Below are positions 40,958 to 50,046 of a stretch of 60,528 nt of DNA, piece by piece. The translations under genes were made by a program, and so were the position numbers. The first letter of the stretch is position 1. Each line of letters begins with the position of its first letter. This DNA comes from Sporichthyaceae bacterium (lineage in GTDB: Bacteria > Actinomycetota > Actinomycetes > Sporichthyales > Sporichthyaceae): positions 1 through 60,528 of the forward strand of contig DASXPS010000025.1 in assembly GCA_036493475.1 (NCBI GenBank). Direction: 5' to 3'. The notes beneath the pieces were generated by a model, which was not told where the DNA came from, ran no database searches, and saw nothing but the letters and a program-made list of their open reading frames with translations.

Positions 40958-42978
40958 AGGGGCGCTGGGCACTGCTCGCCGCCCTGCTGACGGTCGTCGG
41001 GGTGCCGCTGGCCAACGCGCGGGGCATGTGGCCCTTCGTGCTCACCGGGATCGCCGACGGAGCGGTGTATTCATTCGCCGCCCTGGGGTTGGTGCTCACC
41101 TTCAAGACCTCGGGGATCTTCAACTTCGCGATCGGCGCACAGGCCGCCGCGTCGGCCTATCTGTTCTACTCCTTGCGAATCGAGGCAGGTCTGCCGTGGC
41201 CCATCGCGGCCCTGGCCGCGTTGATCCTCGTCGGACTGCTCGGCTCGCTGCTGCTCGAGCGCATCGCGTTCTGGTTGGAGGAGGCACCACCCGTGATGCG
41301 GGTGGTGGCGATGATCGGTCTCATCGTGCTGCTGCAGTCGGTGCTCACCGCGCACTACGGAACGGCCGCCCTGCAGTTCCCGCCGTTCCTTCCGCAGAAT
41401 GCGATTTCCATCGGTGGGACACGGATCCTCGCCAGTCAGTGCATCGTCGTGGCACTGGCCCTGGCGGCGACCATCGGGCTCACCGTGTTCTTCCGCCGAA
41501 GCCGGATCGGCGCGGCGATGCAGGCCTTGGTCGACGATCCCGACCTGCTCGCCTCGCAGGGCACCAGTCCGGCCGTGGTCCGACGGTATGCCTGGGCCAT
41601 CGGTTCGTGCTTCGTGTCGATCTCCGGCATGTTGATCGCGCCGATCCTCGGCATCGACGTCGGCCTGATGCTGCTGCTGTTCATCACCGCGTTCGGGGCC
41701 GCCGCCCTTGGTGCCTTCGACAGCTTGCCGGTGACCTTCGGCGCGGCGATTGCCATCGGCATCGTCACGAATGTGACGGGTAATGAGCTCGCCCGCTTCC
41801 ACAGCGCGTGGGTGAGCGGCCTGTACACCCAGGTGCCTTTCGTGGCCCTGGTGGGCGCGCTCGTGCTGGTCCCGCGGGCCCGGCTGACCGAGCGGGGTTC
41901 CCGGCGCGTGCGCAAGATGGCGCCTGTCCGTGCACTCCCGGCACGGTTGAACGTGTTGGTCGCCGCGGGGACACTCGCGCTGTTCCTCTCGTTGCCGATG
42001 TTCGTGCCGGGCACCGATCTCGCGCAGCACGCGAGCGGGCTCGGCTTTGCGCTCGTGCTGCTGTCGCTGGCGCTGCTGCTGTGGACGTCCGGTCAGATGT
42101 CGTTGTGTCAGATGGCCTTCGCCGCTATCGGAGCCTCGACGTTCGGGCACCTGCAGCAGTTGGGGCTGCCCTGGGCTCTTGCCCTGATGCTCGCGGGTCT
42201 GGCCGCCGTCCCGGCGGGGGCTCTGGTGGCGATCCCGTCCTTCCGGCTGTCCGGGGTCTATCTGGCCGTTTCCACCTTCGGCTTCGGCCTGTTGATGCAG
42301 AACCTGATGTACACCTCGCCGGCGATGTTCGGGATCGAGAACCATGTGCCGATCCAACGGCCGGCGCTGCTCGGTCTGCACACAGCTTCGGACAGCGGCT
42401 ACTACTACGTCGTCCTGACCGTCGCCGGAATCTGTGCCGCCCTTGTGCTGCTGGTCCGTCGCAGCCGGCTCGGACGCATCCTGGCGGCGCTGGCCGATTC
42501 GCCGGCTGCCCTCGAGGCCCATGCCGTGCGCACCAAGGTCACCCGGCTGTCGGTGTTCTGCTTCTCGGCGTTCCTGGCTGCCATCGGCGGCGCCCTGATC
42601 GGCGGGGCATCGCACGGGGCCGGTGGCGACCCGGCCGGCCCGTTCAGCTACTTCAACTCACTCGCTCTCGTCGCGGTGTTGGCCTTCTGCGGCCGGCGAC
42701 CCGTGCTGGGGCCGGTCGTTGGGGCGTTCCTGTTCTTCGTGGCCAAGATCTACCCACCCTTCGACGGCGAGTTCCTCACGCACTACCGCGGTGCCTTCTT
42801 CGGCCTGCTGGCACTTGGCGTCGCCGTGTTCCCGGCAATCCGGTTGCCGCAACTGCGCGAGCGGGGTGCGCAGCGATCGGGACGCTCGCCGGTCGCGGCA
42901 CGCCGGCGCATACCGCACGGCCGCCCGCCCCGGGCGGCGATCCGCAGCGAGGCGAGCGCGGTGGGGATTGTCCGATGA
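40954..42978 (+). CDS. Fused branched-chain-type ABC permease (LivH-LivM)
   Basis: A 674-residue permease joining both HAAT-family membrane subunits in one chain. The N-terminal LivH-like half has GIADGAVYSFAALGLVLTFK and the LGAFDSLP loop; the C-terminal LivM-like half has LSLALLLWTSGQMSLCQMAF and GRILAALADSPAALEAHAVR, the EAA-like loop. An Arg-rich cytoplasmic tail ends it. The start is GTG 40954, overlapping the previous stop. Imports through the inner membrane with LivG/LivF-like ATPases next door. Substrates of this family in actinobacteria include aromatic, terpenoid and steroid compounds. Confidence 0.9.
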   Translation: MKGRWALLAALLTVVGVPLANARGMWPFVLTGIADGAVYSFAALGLVLTFKTSGIFNFAIGAQAAASAYLFYSLRIEAGLPWPIAALAALILVGLLGSLLLERIAFWLEEAPPVMRVVAMIGLIVLLQSVLTAHYGTAALQFPPFLPQNAISIGGTRILASQCIVVALALAATIGLTVFFRRSRIGAAMQALVDDPDLLASQGTSPAVVRRYAWAIGSCFVSISGMLIAPILGIDVGLMLLLFITAFGAAALGAFDSLPVTFGAAIAIGIVTNVTGNELARFHSAWVSGLYTQVPFVALVGALVLVPRARLTERGSRRVRKMAPVRALPARLNVLVAAGTLALFLSLPMFVPGTDLAQHASGLGFALVLLSLALLLWTSGQMSLCQMAFAAIGASTFGHLQQLGLPWALALMLAGLAAVPAGALVAIPSFRLSGVYLAVSTFGFGLLMQNLMYTSPAMFGIENHVPIQRPALLGLHTASDSGYYYVVLTVAGICAALVLLVRRSRLGRILAALADSPAALEAHAVRTKVTRLSVFCFSAFLAAIGGALIGGASHGAGGDPAGPFSYFNSLALVAVLAFCGRRPVLGPVVGAFLFFVAKIYPPFDGEFLTHYRGAFFGLLALGVAVFPAIRLPQLRERGAQRSGRSPVAARRRIPHGRPPRAAIRSEASAVGIVR

Positions 42979-43784
42979 AGCTGATGCCGGATCTCACCAT
43001 CACCGAGCTGTCGGTTCGCTTCGGTGGCCTCAACGCCGTGCAAGGTCTGTCGCTGCATGCGGCGGCCGGCACCATCACCGCTCTCATCGGGCCCAATGGC
43101 GCCGGAAAGACCACCACCTTCAACGCGTGTACCGGGGTCGTCCGACACACCGCCGGCCAGGTTTATCTGGGTCAGCGACACCTCGACCGACTTTCCACTG
43201 CGGCACGGGCCGCAGCCGGTCTCGGGCGGACCTTCCAGCGGATGGAGCTGTTCGATTCGATGTCGGTGCAACAGAACGTCGCAATGGGCCCGGAGGGTGT
43301 GTTCTCCGCGCGTCGGCCGTGGGGACAGTTCTGGGCGCCGTCAGCCGAACGAAGCGAAATCGGCGCGCGGGCCGCACAGGCGCTGCGCCGGTGCGGGCTG
43401 GACGGCATTGCCGACCGCCGGGTGCGTGATCTTTCGACGGGACAACGTCGACTGGTGGAGCTCGCCCGTGCCATGGCCAGCCCGTTCCGGTTTCTCCTGC
43501 TGGACGAACCGTCATCGGGCCTGGACGTCCACGAGACCGAGGAATTCGGCGCGGTGCTCTCGCAACACGTCGCGGACACCGGCATCGGCGTGTTGCTGGT
43601 TGAGCACGACATGGCGTTGGTCGCCCGGGTCTGCACGCAGGTCTACGTCCTGGACTTCGGTCGATTGATCTGGTCCGGTCCCACGGCCGAGGCGCTGGCT
43701 GCGGAGGCCGTTCGTGCGGCGTATCTCGGCGGGGATGTCGAGGACTGTGCCACCGATCCGACTCAGGAGCGGGTCAATGCTTGA
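42975..43784 (+). CDS. ABC transporter ATP-binding protein, LivG type
   Basis: A 269-residue ATPase. Walker A GPNGAGKT, the LivG-specific LGRTFQRMELFDSMSV, signature LSTGQRRLVELARA, Walker B FLLLDEPSSGLD and the H-loop VEHDMALV. The usual signature LSGGQ is varied to LSTGQ. The ATG overlaps the permease stop (ATGA). It energises import together with the LivF-type subunit that follows. Confidence 0.93.
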   Translation: MKLMPDLTITELSVRFGGLNAVQGLSLHAAAGTITALIGPNGAGKTTTFNACTGVVRHTAGQVYLGQRHLDRLSTAARAAAGLGRTFQRMELFDSMSVQQNVAMGPEGVFSARRPWGQFWAPSAERSEIGARAAQALRRCGLDGIADRRVRDLSTGQRRLVELARAMASPFRFLLLDEPSSGLDVHETEEFGAVLSQHVADTGIGVLLVEHDMALVARVCTQVYVLDFGRLIWSGPTAEALAAEAVRAAYLGGDVEDCATDPTQERVNA

Positions 43785-44478
43785 GCTTCGGGACGTCAGC
43801 GCCGGCTATGAGACCGGACTCGTGCTGCGCGACGTGAACCTCAAGGTCCCGGCTGCCTCGGTGGTGGCCCTGCTGGGAGCGAACGGGGCGGGCAAGACGA
43901 CGCTGTTGCGCGTCGCCTCCGGCCAATTGCGGCCGACCCGCGGACGGGTGACCCTCGACGGCAAGGACGTCACTAACCAGTCGCCGGAACGGCTTGCCCG
44001 GCGCGGCGTGTGCCACGTGCCCGAGGGCCGCGGGGTGTTTCCCTCCCTCAGCGTCGCCGACAACATCCGGTTGGCGGCCTCTCCGGGGATGGATCGGCGT
44101 TCCGCGATCGCGCGAGCCACCCGCGCCTTTCCTCGTTTGGGTGAACGACTCGAGCAGCGCGCCGGATCGATGTCCGGCGGCGAACAGCAGATGCTCGCGT
44201 TGGCCCGGACCTACCTCTGCAATCCGCGAATGATCCTGCTTGATGAGGTCTCGATGGGTCTTGCGCCGCGCGTGGTGGACGAGATTTTCGTGCATCTGCG
44301 CGCACTCGCCGGTACTGGCCTGTCCCTGCTCGTGGTGGAGCAGTACGTGTCTCGAGCCCTCGACCTCGCCGACTACGTCTACATCCTGGATCGGGGCCGG
44401 CTGACCTACGTGGGCGAGCCGTCCGAGATCAGCGAAGAAACCGTAGCGCATTCCTACCTGGGAGGCCTCGCATCATGA
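43777..44478 (+). CDS. ABC transporter ATP-binding protein, LivF type
   Basis: A 233-residue ATPase. Walker A GANGAGKT, CHVPEGRGVFPSLSVADNI (LivF hallmark), signature MSGGEQQMLALAR, Walker B MILLDEVSMGLAP and H-loop VVEQYV (Gln for the usual His, as in LivF proteins). ATG 43777 overlaps the livG-like gene by 8 bases. Its stop overlaps the next gene (ATGA at 44475). Confidence 0.93.
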   Translation: MLELRDVSAGYETGLVLRDVNLKVPAASVVALLGANGAGKTTLLRVASGQLRPTRGRVTLDGKDVTNQSPERLARRGVCHVPEGRGVFPSLSVADNIRLAASPGMDRRSAIARATRAFPRLGERLEQRAGSMSGGEQQMLALARTYLCNPRMILLDEVSMGLAPRVVDEIFVHLRALAGTGLSLLVVEQYVSRALDLADYVYILDRGRLTYVGEPSEISEETVAHSYLGGLAS

Positions 44479-45842
44479 CGTCACGTCACTCTCGTCGCGG
44501 CCGCGCGCGAACTGCCCGTCGCGGCATGGCGTTCGGTGCGGCCGCGACCCTGGCCGTGGGAGCGAGTGCGCTCATCCCGATCAGCCGGGCGTACGCCGCC
44601 GCCGGGCCACAGATCTTCAACATGTCTGCCCAGGCCGTCGCACTGCAGTCGACACTGACCGACCCGGGGATCCCGTTCGGGCTGCCATTCTCGGTGGGCT
44701 CGTACGGCGCGAGCTCTGCGCTGGACTCCAACGGGGGCAGCACCGCCGACGCAGGCGCTCCGTACGCACCGCTGGTATCCACATTGCCGAGCACGGGCAA
44801 CGGGACCCTGCGCAGTTCCGCAGGGTTCGGCATTCCGGTGGTACCCGCCTTCCCCGGCTACGTCATCGCCAGGGATCCAATCGCTCCCTCGGCGTGGCAG
44901 AGCGCGGGTGGTTACGACCTACGCGCGAGCGCGCTGCCCAGCCGCGCGCTCGGCGAGGTGAGTGTCGGGGCCCAGGGTGGCTTCTCCCCGGAAAACAACG
45001 CCTTCGCCTACGCCAAGAGCCTGCGAACCGAATCGGGCGTGCGGTCCGAGGGCGCCGCAGGCGTCCACGCTCTCACCTTGGCGGGCATCCTCGACCTGGC
45101 CAACGTCTCCTCTTTCGTCCGGCTGGCCAAGGACGGCGACGGACGCACGGTCGCGGTGGCGACGACCGATCTGGGCACGGTGTCGTTCGCGGGCGTCACC
45201 ACCGGCGTCACCCGCGGGGGCATCGGGCTGCTCGGTGCCGCGCCGACCCCCGTGTCGCCCGACAGCCTGGCCGCCATCAACGACGCGCTCAGACAGGCCG
45301 GGATCACCGTGACCTACGTGCCCGCGCACTACACCTACACCGACGGCAGCGTGGGTATCGGTCCGGCGGATTCCAAAAAGGAGGTCGCGGCGTTGACCTC
45401 GGCAGCGTTGCGGGTGTTCCTCACCAACACCTCCGAGCGCGGGACGACTACCCAGACGGTGAACATCGGGCAGGTGACCGTCGGTCTCACCGCAGTCGAC
45501 CTCAGTTCCGAACCGGCACCCGGGCCCAGCGTCGGCGCGAGCACCACCGTCGAACCCGGAGCTCCAACACCGGCCGGTGACGGCGATGCGACTGTCCAGA
45601 TGGCCGCCGCGCCCCTGGCTGTGCCGGCAACGACGGCGATGGGGACCGCGTCGGGCAGTGGTGTTCCGGTTGATGCCGTTGCAGCACGGCGGCTGTTCCG
45701 TCCGGCCTCGGCGCCGGTGGCGCTATTCGCTCCGCGGGACGCGACCTCGTTCGAGGATGCGTACCTGATCCTGGCCGCTACCGCCGCCGTCACATTCCTG
45801 GTGGGACAGGCGATCCGCGGGCTCGCCGTCCGCCGCCGCTGA
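44475..45842 (+). CDS. Exported, C-terminally anchored protein of unknown family in the transporter operon
   Basis: A 455-residue protein. A twin-Arg-containing signal peptide (RGMAFGAAATLAVGASALIP) ends near AYA at residue 41. The mature part is Gly/Ala/Ser/Thr-rich and beta-prone (VAVATTDLGTVSFAGVTTGV, TQTVNIGQVTVGLTAVDL), then a Pro/Thr/Ala linker, one membrane span (AYLILAATAAVTFLVGQAI) and RRR. It is probably held on the outer face of the membrane. It overlaps livF by 4 bases and precedes livK, so it is likely part of the uptake system. I do not recognise the family. Confidence 0.75.
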   Translation: MTSRHSRRGRARTARRGMAFGAAATLAVGASALIPISRAYAAAGPQIFNMSAQAVALQSTLTDPGIPFGLPFSVGSYGASSALDSNGGSTADAGAPYAPLVSTLPSTGNGTLRSSAGFGIPVVPAFPGYVIARDPIAPSAWQSAGGYDLRASALPSRALGEVSVGAQGGFSPENNAFAYAKSLRTESGVRSEGAAGVHALTLAGILDLANVSSFVRLAKDGDGRTVAVATTDLGTVSFAGVTTGVTRGGIGLLGAAPTPVSPDSLAAINDALRQAGITVTYVPAHYTYTDGSVGIGPADSKKEVAALTSAALRVFLTNTSERGTTTQTVNIGQVTVGLTAVDLSSEPAPGPSVGASTTVEPGAPTPAGDGDATVQMAAAPLAVPATTAMGTASGSGVPVDAVAARRLFRPASAPVALFAPRDATSFEDAYLILAATAAVTFLVGQAIRGLAVRRR

Positions 45843-45900
45843 CCGCATCCACCGGCCGAGGCGCTCAGCGCCGAGGCGCAGACAGAAGAGGAAGCGCCCA

Positions 45901-47406
45901 ATGTCATCGCCATTGCTCGTTCAGCGCTATCGCACACCGTGTCGGGTGGCCGCGGTTGTGGTCGCCGGCGCACTCGTCATGTCCGGCTGCGGTACTCGCG
46001 CGTCGGACCAGGAAATCATCGACGGCCTGCGCGCTGCCGCAGCCCCGGCCGGCGTCGGGCAGAGCCAGCTCGCCGATTCCGTCGACAGCTCGTCGAGCGT
46101 GGCACCGGACGGGGGCGCGTCGCTCGCTGGCAGCACCGTCCCGACGGGCGCGCAGGGTGCACCGACCGGTACGCACTCGGGGGCCGGCACAGCCCCGGCC
46201 GCGGCCGTCGCGCCGGGCGCCCGCGCCGCCCACCCCGTGGTGCACTCGATCGTTTCCGCAACCTCGGCCGGCGCGGATGTCCCGAAGGACTCCGCGGCGA
46301 TACCGGGGGCCAATGCGCCCACGGTGGTGAACAAATTGCCGATCCGAATCGGCACGCTCGGTTCGTTCTCCGGGGTCATCGGCGCGGTCACCGAGGGCTC
46401 GCCGAAGTCCCTGGGCGCCTGGGTCGGCTACACCAACGCTCACGGTGGACTGGGGGGCCACCCGATCAAGTTGATCGTCGCCGACGACCAGGGCGACGCC
46501 GCGACATCGCTGACGCTGGCCAAACGGTTGGTGGAGACCGACCACATCGTGGCCATGGTGGCCAATGTCACCGTGTTCGGTTTCTCGCAGGTCGAGGAGT
46601 ACGCCCGCGCGAAGAACATTCCGCTCATCGGTGGCGATGCCGTCGACGGCGGCTGGACCAAGTCGACCGTCGCTTTCCCGGTATCGCCCGGGGTCTCGGT
46701 CCAGGTCATCCAGGGCCTGCGGATGATGATCAACGCGGGCATCCACAAGTTGGGCATGCTGTACTGCCTCGAGGTGAGCGCGGTCTGCACCTACCTGGCG
46801 AACGAGGCGCAGAAGTCCGATGTCGGCAGGTACCTCCTGGAGAGCACCCAGGTCTCGCTGGTCGCGCCGAGTTACACCAGTCAATGCCTGCGGCTGAAGC
46901 AGGAGGGTGTGCAGGCCGTGTCTTTGGTGATGGATACCGCCGGCGCCGCCCGGGTGGCCAAGGACTGTGCAACCCAGGGCTACCAACCCAAGATCATGCT
47001 GCTCAGCATCGACGCGACCAAGGACATGCCCCGCACGCCCGGTCTGGAGAGTGCCCTTATCCCCGGCGGAACGGTCTCACCGGCGGCCCGGGGTGTGCCC
47101 GGCTTGGACAAGTACCGCGAGGTCATGCGGACGTATGGATCGAACGTGGGAGACAGCGGCTTCGGTCTGCTGGCCTACGCGGCCGGTGAGTTGCTCCTGC
47201 TGGCAGCCAAGAACCTCTCCGACAACCCCGCGCCCGGCGACCTGTTCCAAGGTCTGTGGCAGATCAAGAACGAGACCCTGGGCGGTCTGACGGTGCCGCT
47301 GACCTTCGCGAAGGGGCAGCCGCCCGCTGCGAAGCCGTGCATCTTCGTCTGGGGCGTGACCGGCGGTCACTTCTCCGCCCCCCAAGGCGCCGAGCAGAAC
47401 TGCTGA
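45901..47406 (+). CDS. Branched-chain-type ABC substrate-binding lipoprotein (LivK type)
   Basis: A 501-residue lipoprotein with lipobox LVMSGC (C30), an unusually long Ala/Ser/Pro linker to about residue 135, then a periplasmic-binding-protein type 1 fold: IRIGTLGSFSGVIGAVTEGS, GLGGHPIKLIVADDQGD, MVANVTVFGFSQVEEYARA. Cys pairs probably form disulfides. Family members of this length bind aromatic, terpenoid or sterol-like ligands. It lies 58 bases after the anchored protein and supplies the permease. Confidence 0.9.
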   Translation: MSSPLLVQRYRTPCRVAAVVVAGALVMSGCGTRASDQEIIDGLRAAAAPAGVGQSQLADSVDSSSSVAPDGGASLAGSTVPTGAQGAPTGTHSGAGTAPAAAVAPGARAAHPVVHSIVSATSAGADVPKDSAAIPGANAPTVVNKLPIRIGTLGSFSGVIGAVTEGSPKSLGAWVGYTNAHGGLGGHPIKLIVADDQGDAATSLTLAKRLVETDHIVAMVANVTVFGFSQVEEYARAKNIPLIGGDAVDGGWTKSTVAFPVSPGVSVQVIQGLRMMINAGIHKLGMLYCLEVSAVCTYLANEAQKSDVGRYLLESTQVSLVAPSYTSQCLRLKQEGVQAVSLVMDTAGAARVAKDCATQGYQPKIMLLSIDATKDMPRTPGLESALIPGGTVSPAARGVPGLDKYREVMRTYGSNVGDSGFGLLAYAAGELLLLAAKNLSDNPAPGDLFQGLWQIKNETLGGLTVPLTFAKGQPPAAKPCIFVWGVTGGHFSAPQGAEQNC

Positions 47407-47487
47407 GCCGCCCACGCGGTTCGCGTCCACGAATCACCGCCCACGACCGCTTCCGGCGGTCTCACGAGCAGAAAGGGGTGCATTGGC

Positions 47488-48732
47488 GTGGCCGATTACG
47501 TCGAGGTGCATTGCGACCACAACGGTCCGGAGTTCGCCGCCGATCCCGCCGGTACGTTGAACGTCCTGAGGGACAAGGCGCCGCTGGTGTACAGCACCGC
47601 CTATGGCGGGTTCTGGATGGCGCTGGACTACGAACTGGTGGCGGCGGCGTCCCGCGACCACACCACTTTCTCGACCTCGCGAGAGGTACACGGCAAGAAC
47701 GCTCTGTCGATGATCATCCCGCTGGAGTGGGAAACCGAGCCGCTCACGCCCATCGAACTCGACCCACCCCTGCACACCCCGTACCGCCGCATGCTCATGT
47801 CGGTGCTGTCCAAGACGGCGATTGAACGGGACCTGCGTCCGAAGCTCGAGGCGATTACCGACTACTGCATCGATCGATTCATCCGGACCGGCCGCGGTGA
47901 CCTGGTGAACGACGTCTCCGGCCCGGTGCCGACGATTCTCACGTTGTCCTGGCTGGGCATGCCCACACAGCACTGGCCCCGGGTGGCGAAGATTCAGCAC
48001 AACATCGTCGGGTACCACCCGACCTCGCCGGAGTTCGGAGAGGCAATCGCGGACCTGGCATGGCAGAACGACCTGATCACGCAGACCATCACCCAGAAGC
48101 GTATCGAACCGGCCGACGACGTCATCACTTTCCTCACCCGCCAGGAAATCGACGGACAGCAGCTGTCGGACAAAACGATCCACGAGATGGTCACCCTCAT
48201 CATCGCCGGCGGGGTCGACACCACCACAGCACTGATGGGTCAGGCTTTCAGCTACCTGGAGGGCCGTCCGGAGCTGCATCGGCAATTCCTCAGCGACCCC
48301 GAGTTCCGGGAGACCGCCATAGACGAGTTTCTTCGCTACTACACGCCGAACACCGCCCACGCGCGCACCGTTACCTGCCCGGTGGAGTTCGGCGGCCAGC
48401 AACTGAAGCGCGGTGACCGCGTCCTGCTCTGTTGGCTCGGCGCCAACCACGACCCGAAGGTGTTCGAAAGCGCCGATGAACTCGTCCTGGACCGAACGTC
48501 GAACAAACACGCCGCCTTTGGTCTGTCCGTGCACCGCTGCGCCGGCGCCAACCTGGCCCGGCTCGAGATCGACGTCATGTTGTCGAAGGTGTTGGAGCGG
48601 CTGCCGGACTACCGCATCGACCGCGACAAGGCACACCTCTACCCGTCTCAGGGCGGGACTTCCGGATGGTCGTTGATGCCGGTGAGCTTCCCGCCCGGCG
48701 AATCGATCGGTGACGGTGACCTCCCCTCTTGA
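47488..48732 (+). CDS. Cytochrome P450
   Basis: A 414-residue P450. The I-helix IIAGGVDTTTALMG, the K-helix DEFLRYYTPN and the haem loop FGLSVHRCAGANLARLE with ligand C351; the loop is FGxSxHxC rather than FGxGxHxC, as in CYP families acting on terpenoids and related compounds. The start is GTG 47488 behind GAAAGGGG. Sits between the transporter and the SnoaL/SDR genes, so it probably hydroxylates the imported compound. Redox partner not adjacent. Confidence 0.9.
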   Translation: MADYVEVHCDHNGPEFAADPAGTLNVLRDKAPLVYSTAYGGFWMALDYELVAAASRDHTTFSTSREVHGKNALSMIIPLEWETEPLTPIELDPPLHTPYRRMLMSVLSKTAIERDLRPKLEAITDYCIDRFIRTGRGDLVNDVSGPVPTILTLSWLGMPTQHWPRVAKIQHNIVGYHPTSPEFGEAIADLAWQNDLITQTITQKRIEPADDVITFLTRQEIDGQQLSDKTIHEMVTLIIAGGVDTTTALMGQAFSYLEGRPELHRQFLSDPEFRETAIDEFLRYYTPNTAHARTVTCPVEFGGQQLKRGDRVLLCWLGANHDPKVFESADELVLDRTSNKHAAFGLSVHRCAGANLARLEIDVMLSKVLERLPDYRIDRDKAHLYPSQGGTSGWSLMPVSFPPGESIGDGDLPS

Positions 48733-48746
48733 GAATGGAAAATGTC

Positions 48747-49226
48747 ATGACTGACCATCAGATTCTTGCCGACCTGCACCAGGTCGTGACCGCGTTCTGC
48801 CGGGGAGTGGACCGGCGCGACCCGGAGATCCTGGCGTCGTGCTTCACCCCGGACGCCACCGACAACCACGGCGTCTACCGCGGTTCCGCGGCCGGCTTCG
48901 TCACCTGGGTCACCGAGGCCACCGCCGCCATGGGGTTCATGCAACACGCGGTGTCCAACCTGCACGTGCTCAGCGCCCAAGACGACCGGGCAACCTCGGA
49001 GACCTACTACCACATGCGCTGTGTTGGTACCGACGGCGAGATCGCTGCGGTCTTCGGCCGGTACCTGGACACCTGGGCGCGCCACGACGGTCGGTGGCTC
49101 ATCGCCGACCGCCTCTGTCTCGTCGAATGGTCCTCGCCGAACTCGGGGTTCCCTGCCGATCTGTTCGAGAACGGTGCCACCGACCGGTCCGACCCGTCTT
49201 ACTCGCTCACGCCCAGCCACGCCTGA
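48747..49226 (+). CDS. SnoaL-like (NTF2-fold) protein
   Basis: A 159-residue protein of the cone-shaped alpha+beta NTF2 fold. DLHQVVTAFCRGVDRRDPEIL is the usual first helices, CFTPDATDNHGVYRG the following loop, and RYLDTWARHDGRWLIADRL the late strands. Relatives are isomerases, dehydratases or binding proteins for polycyclic or hydrophobic substrates. It starts 14 bases after the P450 stop. The catalytic residues cannot be assigned with certainty. Confidence 0.83.
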   Translation: MTDHQILADLHQVVTAFCRGVDRRDPEILASCFTPDATDNHGVYRGSAAGFVTWVTEATAAMGFMQHAVSNLHVLSAQDDRATSETYYHMRCVGTDGEIAAVFGRYLDTWARHDGRWLIADRLCLVEWSSPNSGFPADLFENGATDRSDPSYSLTPSHA

Positions 49227-49269
49227 GCCGGCGCTGCCGTTCCATCGGCCGAACCAGTAGGGAGTCATC

Positions 49270-50046
49270 ATGCTCGCAGGACTTGCCGGCTCGACAGCCG
49301 TCGTCACCGGTGCCGCCGGGGGAATCGGGCGCGCGATATGCGCACGACTGTCCGCCGAGGGCGTACGCGTCGTCGCGGCCGATCTGGATGTCGCCGCGGT
49401 GGAAAAGGTCGTCGCCGAACTCCCCACCGAGGCCTTGCCCCTGCATGCCGACGTAACCGATGAGGACAGCGTTCGGTGGATCGTGGAGTGCGCGGTTTCC
49501 GCGTTCGGCCGGGTCGACATGATGCAGATCAACGCCGGAATCGAGTCGGCCGCGCTCCCCGTCGCGGAGTTCGACATCGTCGACTACCGCCAGGTCTTCG
49601 ACGTCAACGTGCTCGGCGCTTTCCTGTGCGCGCGCGCCGCCGTCCGGCAGATGTCCAGCCAAGCGACCGGCGGCCGAATTCTGTTCACCGCGAGTGTCTC
49701 GGCACTCAAGGGCGATCCCGGAGTCTCCGTCTACGTCGCGTCCAAGCACGCCGTGCTCGGCCTGGCCCGCTGCCTGGCCAAAGAGACGGCCACCGCGCCG
49801 ATCCGGGTCAACACGCTGTGCCCGGGACTGGTGGACACCCGGATGATGCGCTCACTCGAGGAACGCATGGGCGCCATGACGCAACTGAACCCCCAGCAGA
49901 TGAAGAGCGCCCTGGAAGGAATCGTCCCCAAGGGACGCTACGCGTGCCCCGAGGAGGTTGCGGCGATCTCCGCCTGGATCCTCAGCGACGAAGCGTCCTA
50001 CTGTCACGGCGAGGTCTTCACCGTCAGCGGTGGCCTGGCCCCGTGA
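49270..50046 (+). CDS. Short-chain dehydrogenase/reductase
   Basis: A 258-residue SDR. Cofactor loop TGAAGGIGRAIC, Asp-containing AADLDVAAV (NAD preference), INAGIES in place of NNAG, active-site Ser in FTASVSALKG, YVASKHAV (Y and K), and GLVDTRMM. The C-terminal VSGGLAP is typical. The stop overlaps the GTG of the molybdopterin gene (GTGA at 50043). Likely oxidises an alcohol produced by the P450 or a later intermediate. Confidence 0.9.
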   Translation: MLAGLAGSTAVVTGAAGGIGRAICARLSAEGVRVVAADLDVAAVEKVVAELPTEALPLHADVTDEDSVRWIVECAVSAFGRVDMMQINAGIESAALPVAEFDIVDYRQVFDVNVLGAFLCARAAVRQMSSQATGGRILFTASVSALKGDPGVSVYVASKHAVLGLARCLAKETATAPIRVNTLCPGLVDTRMMRSLEERMGAMTQLNPQQMKSALEGIVPKGRYACPEEVAAISAWILSDEASYCHGEVFTVSGGLAP

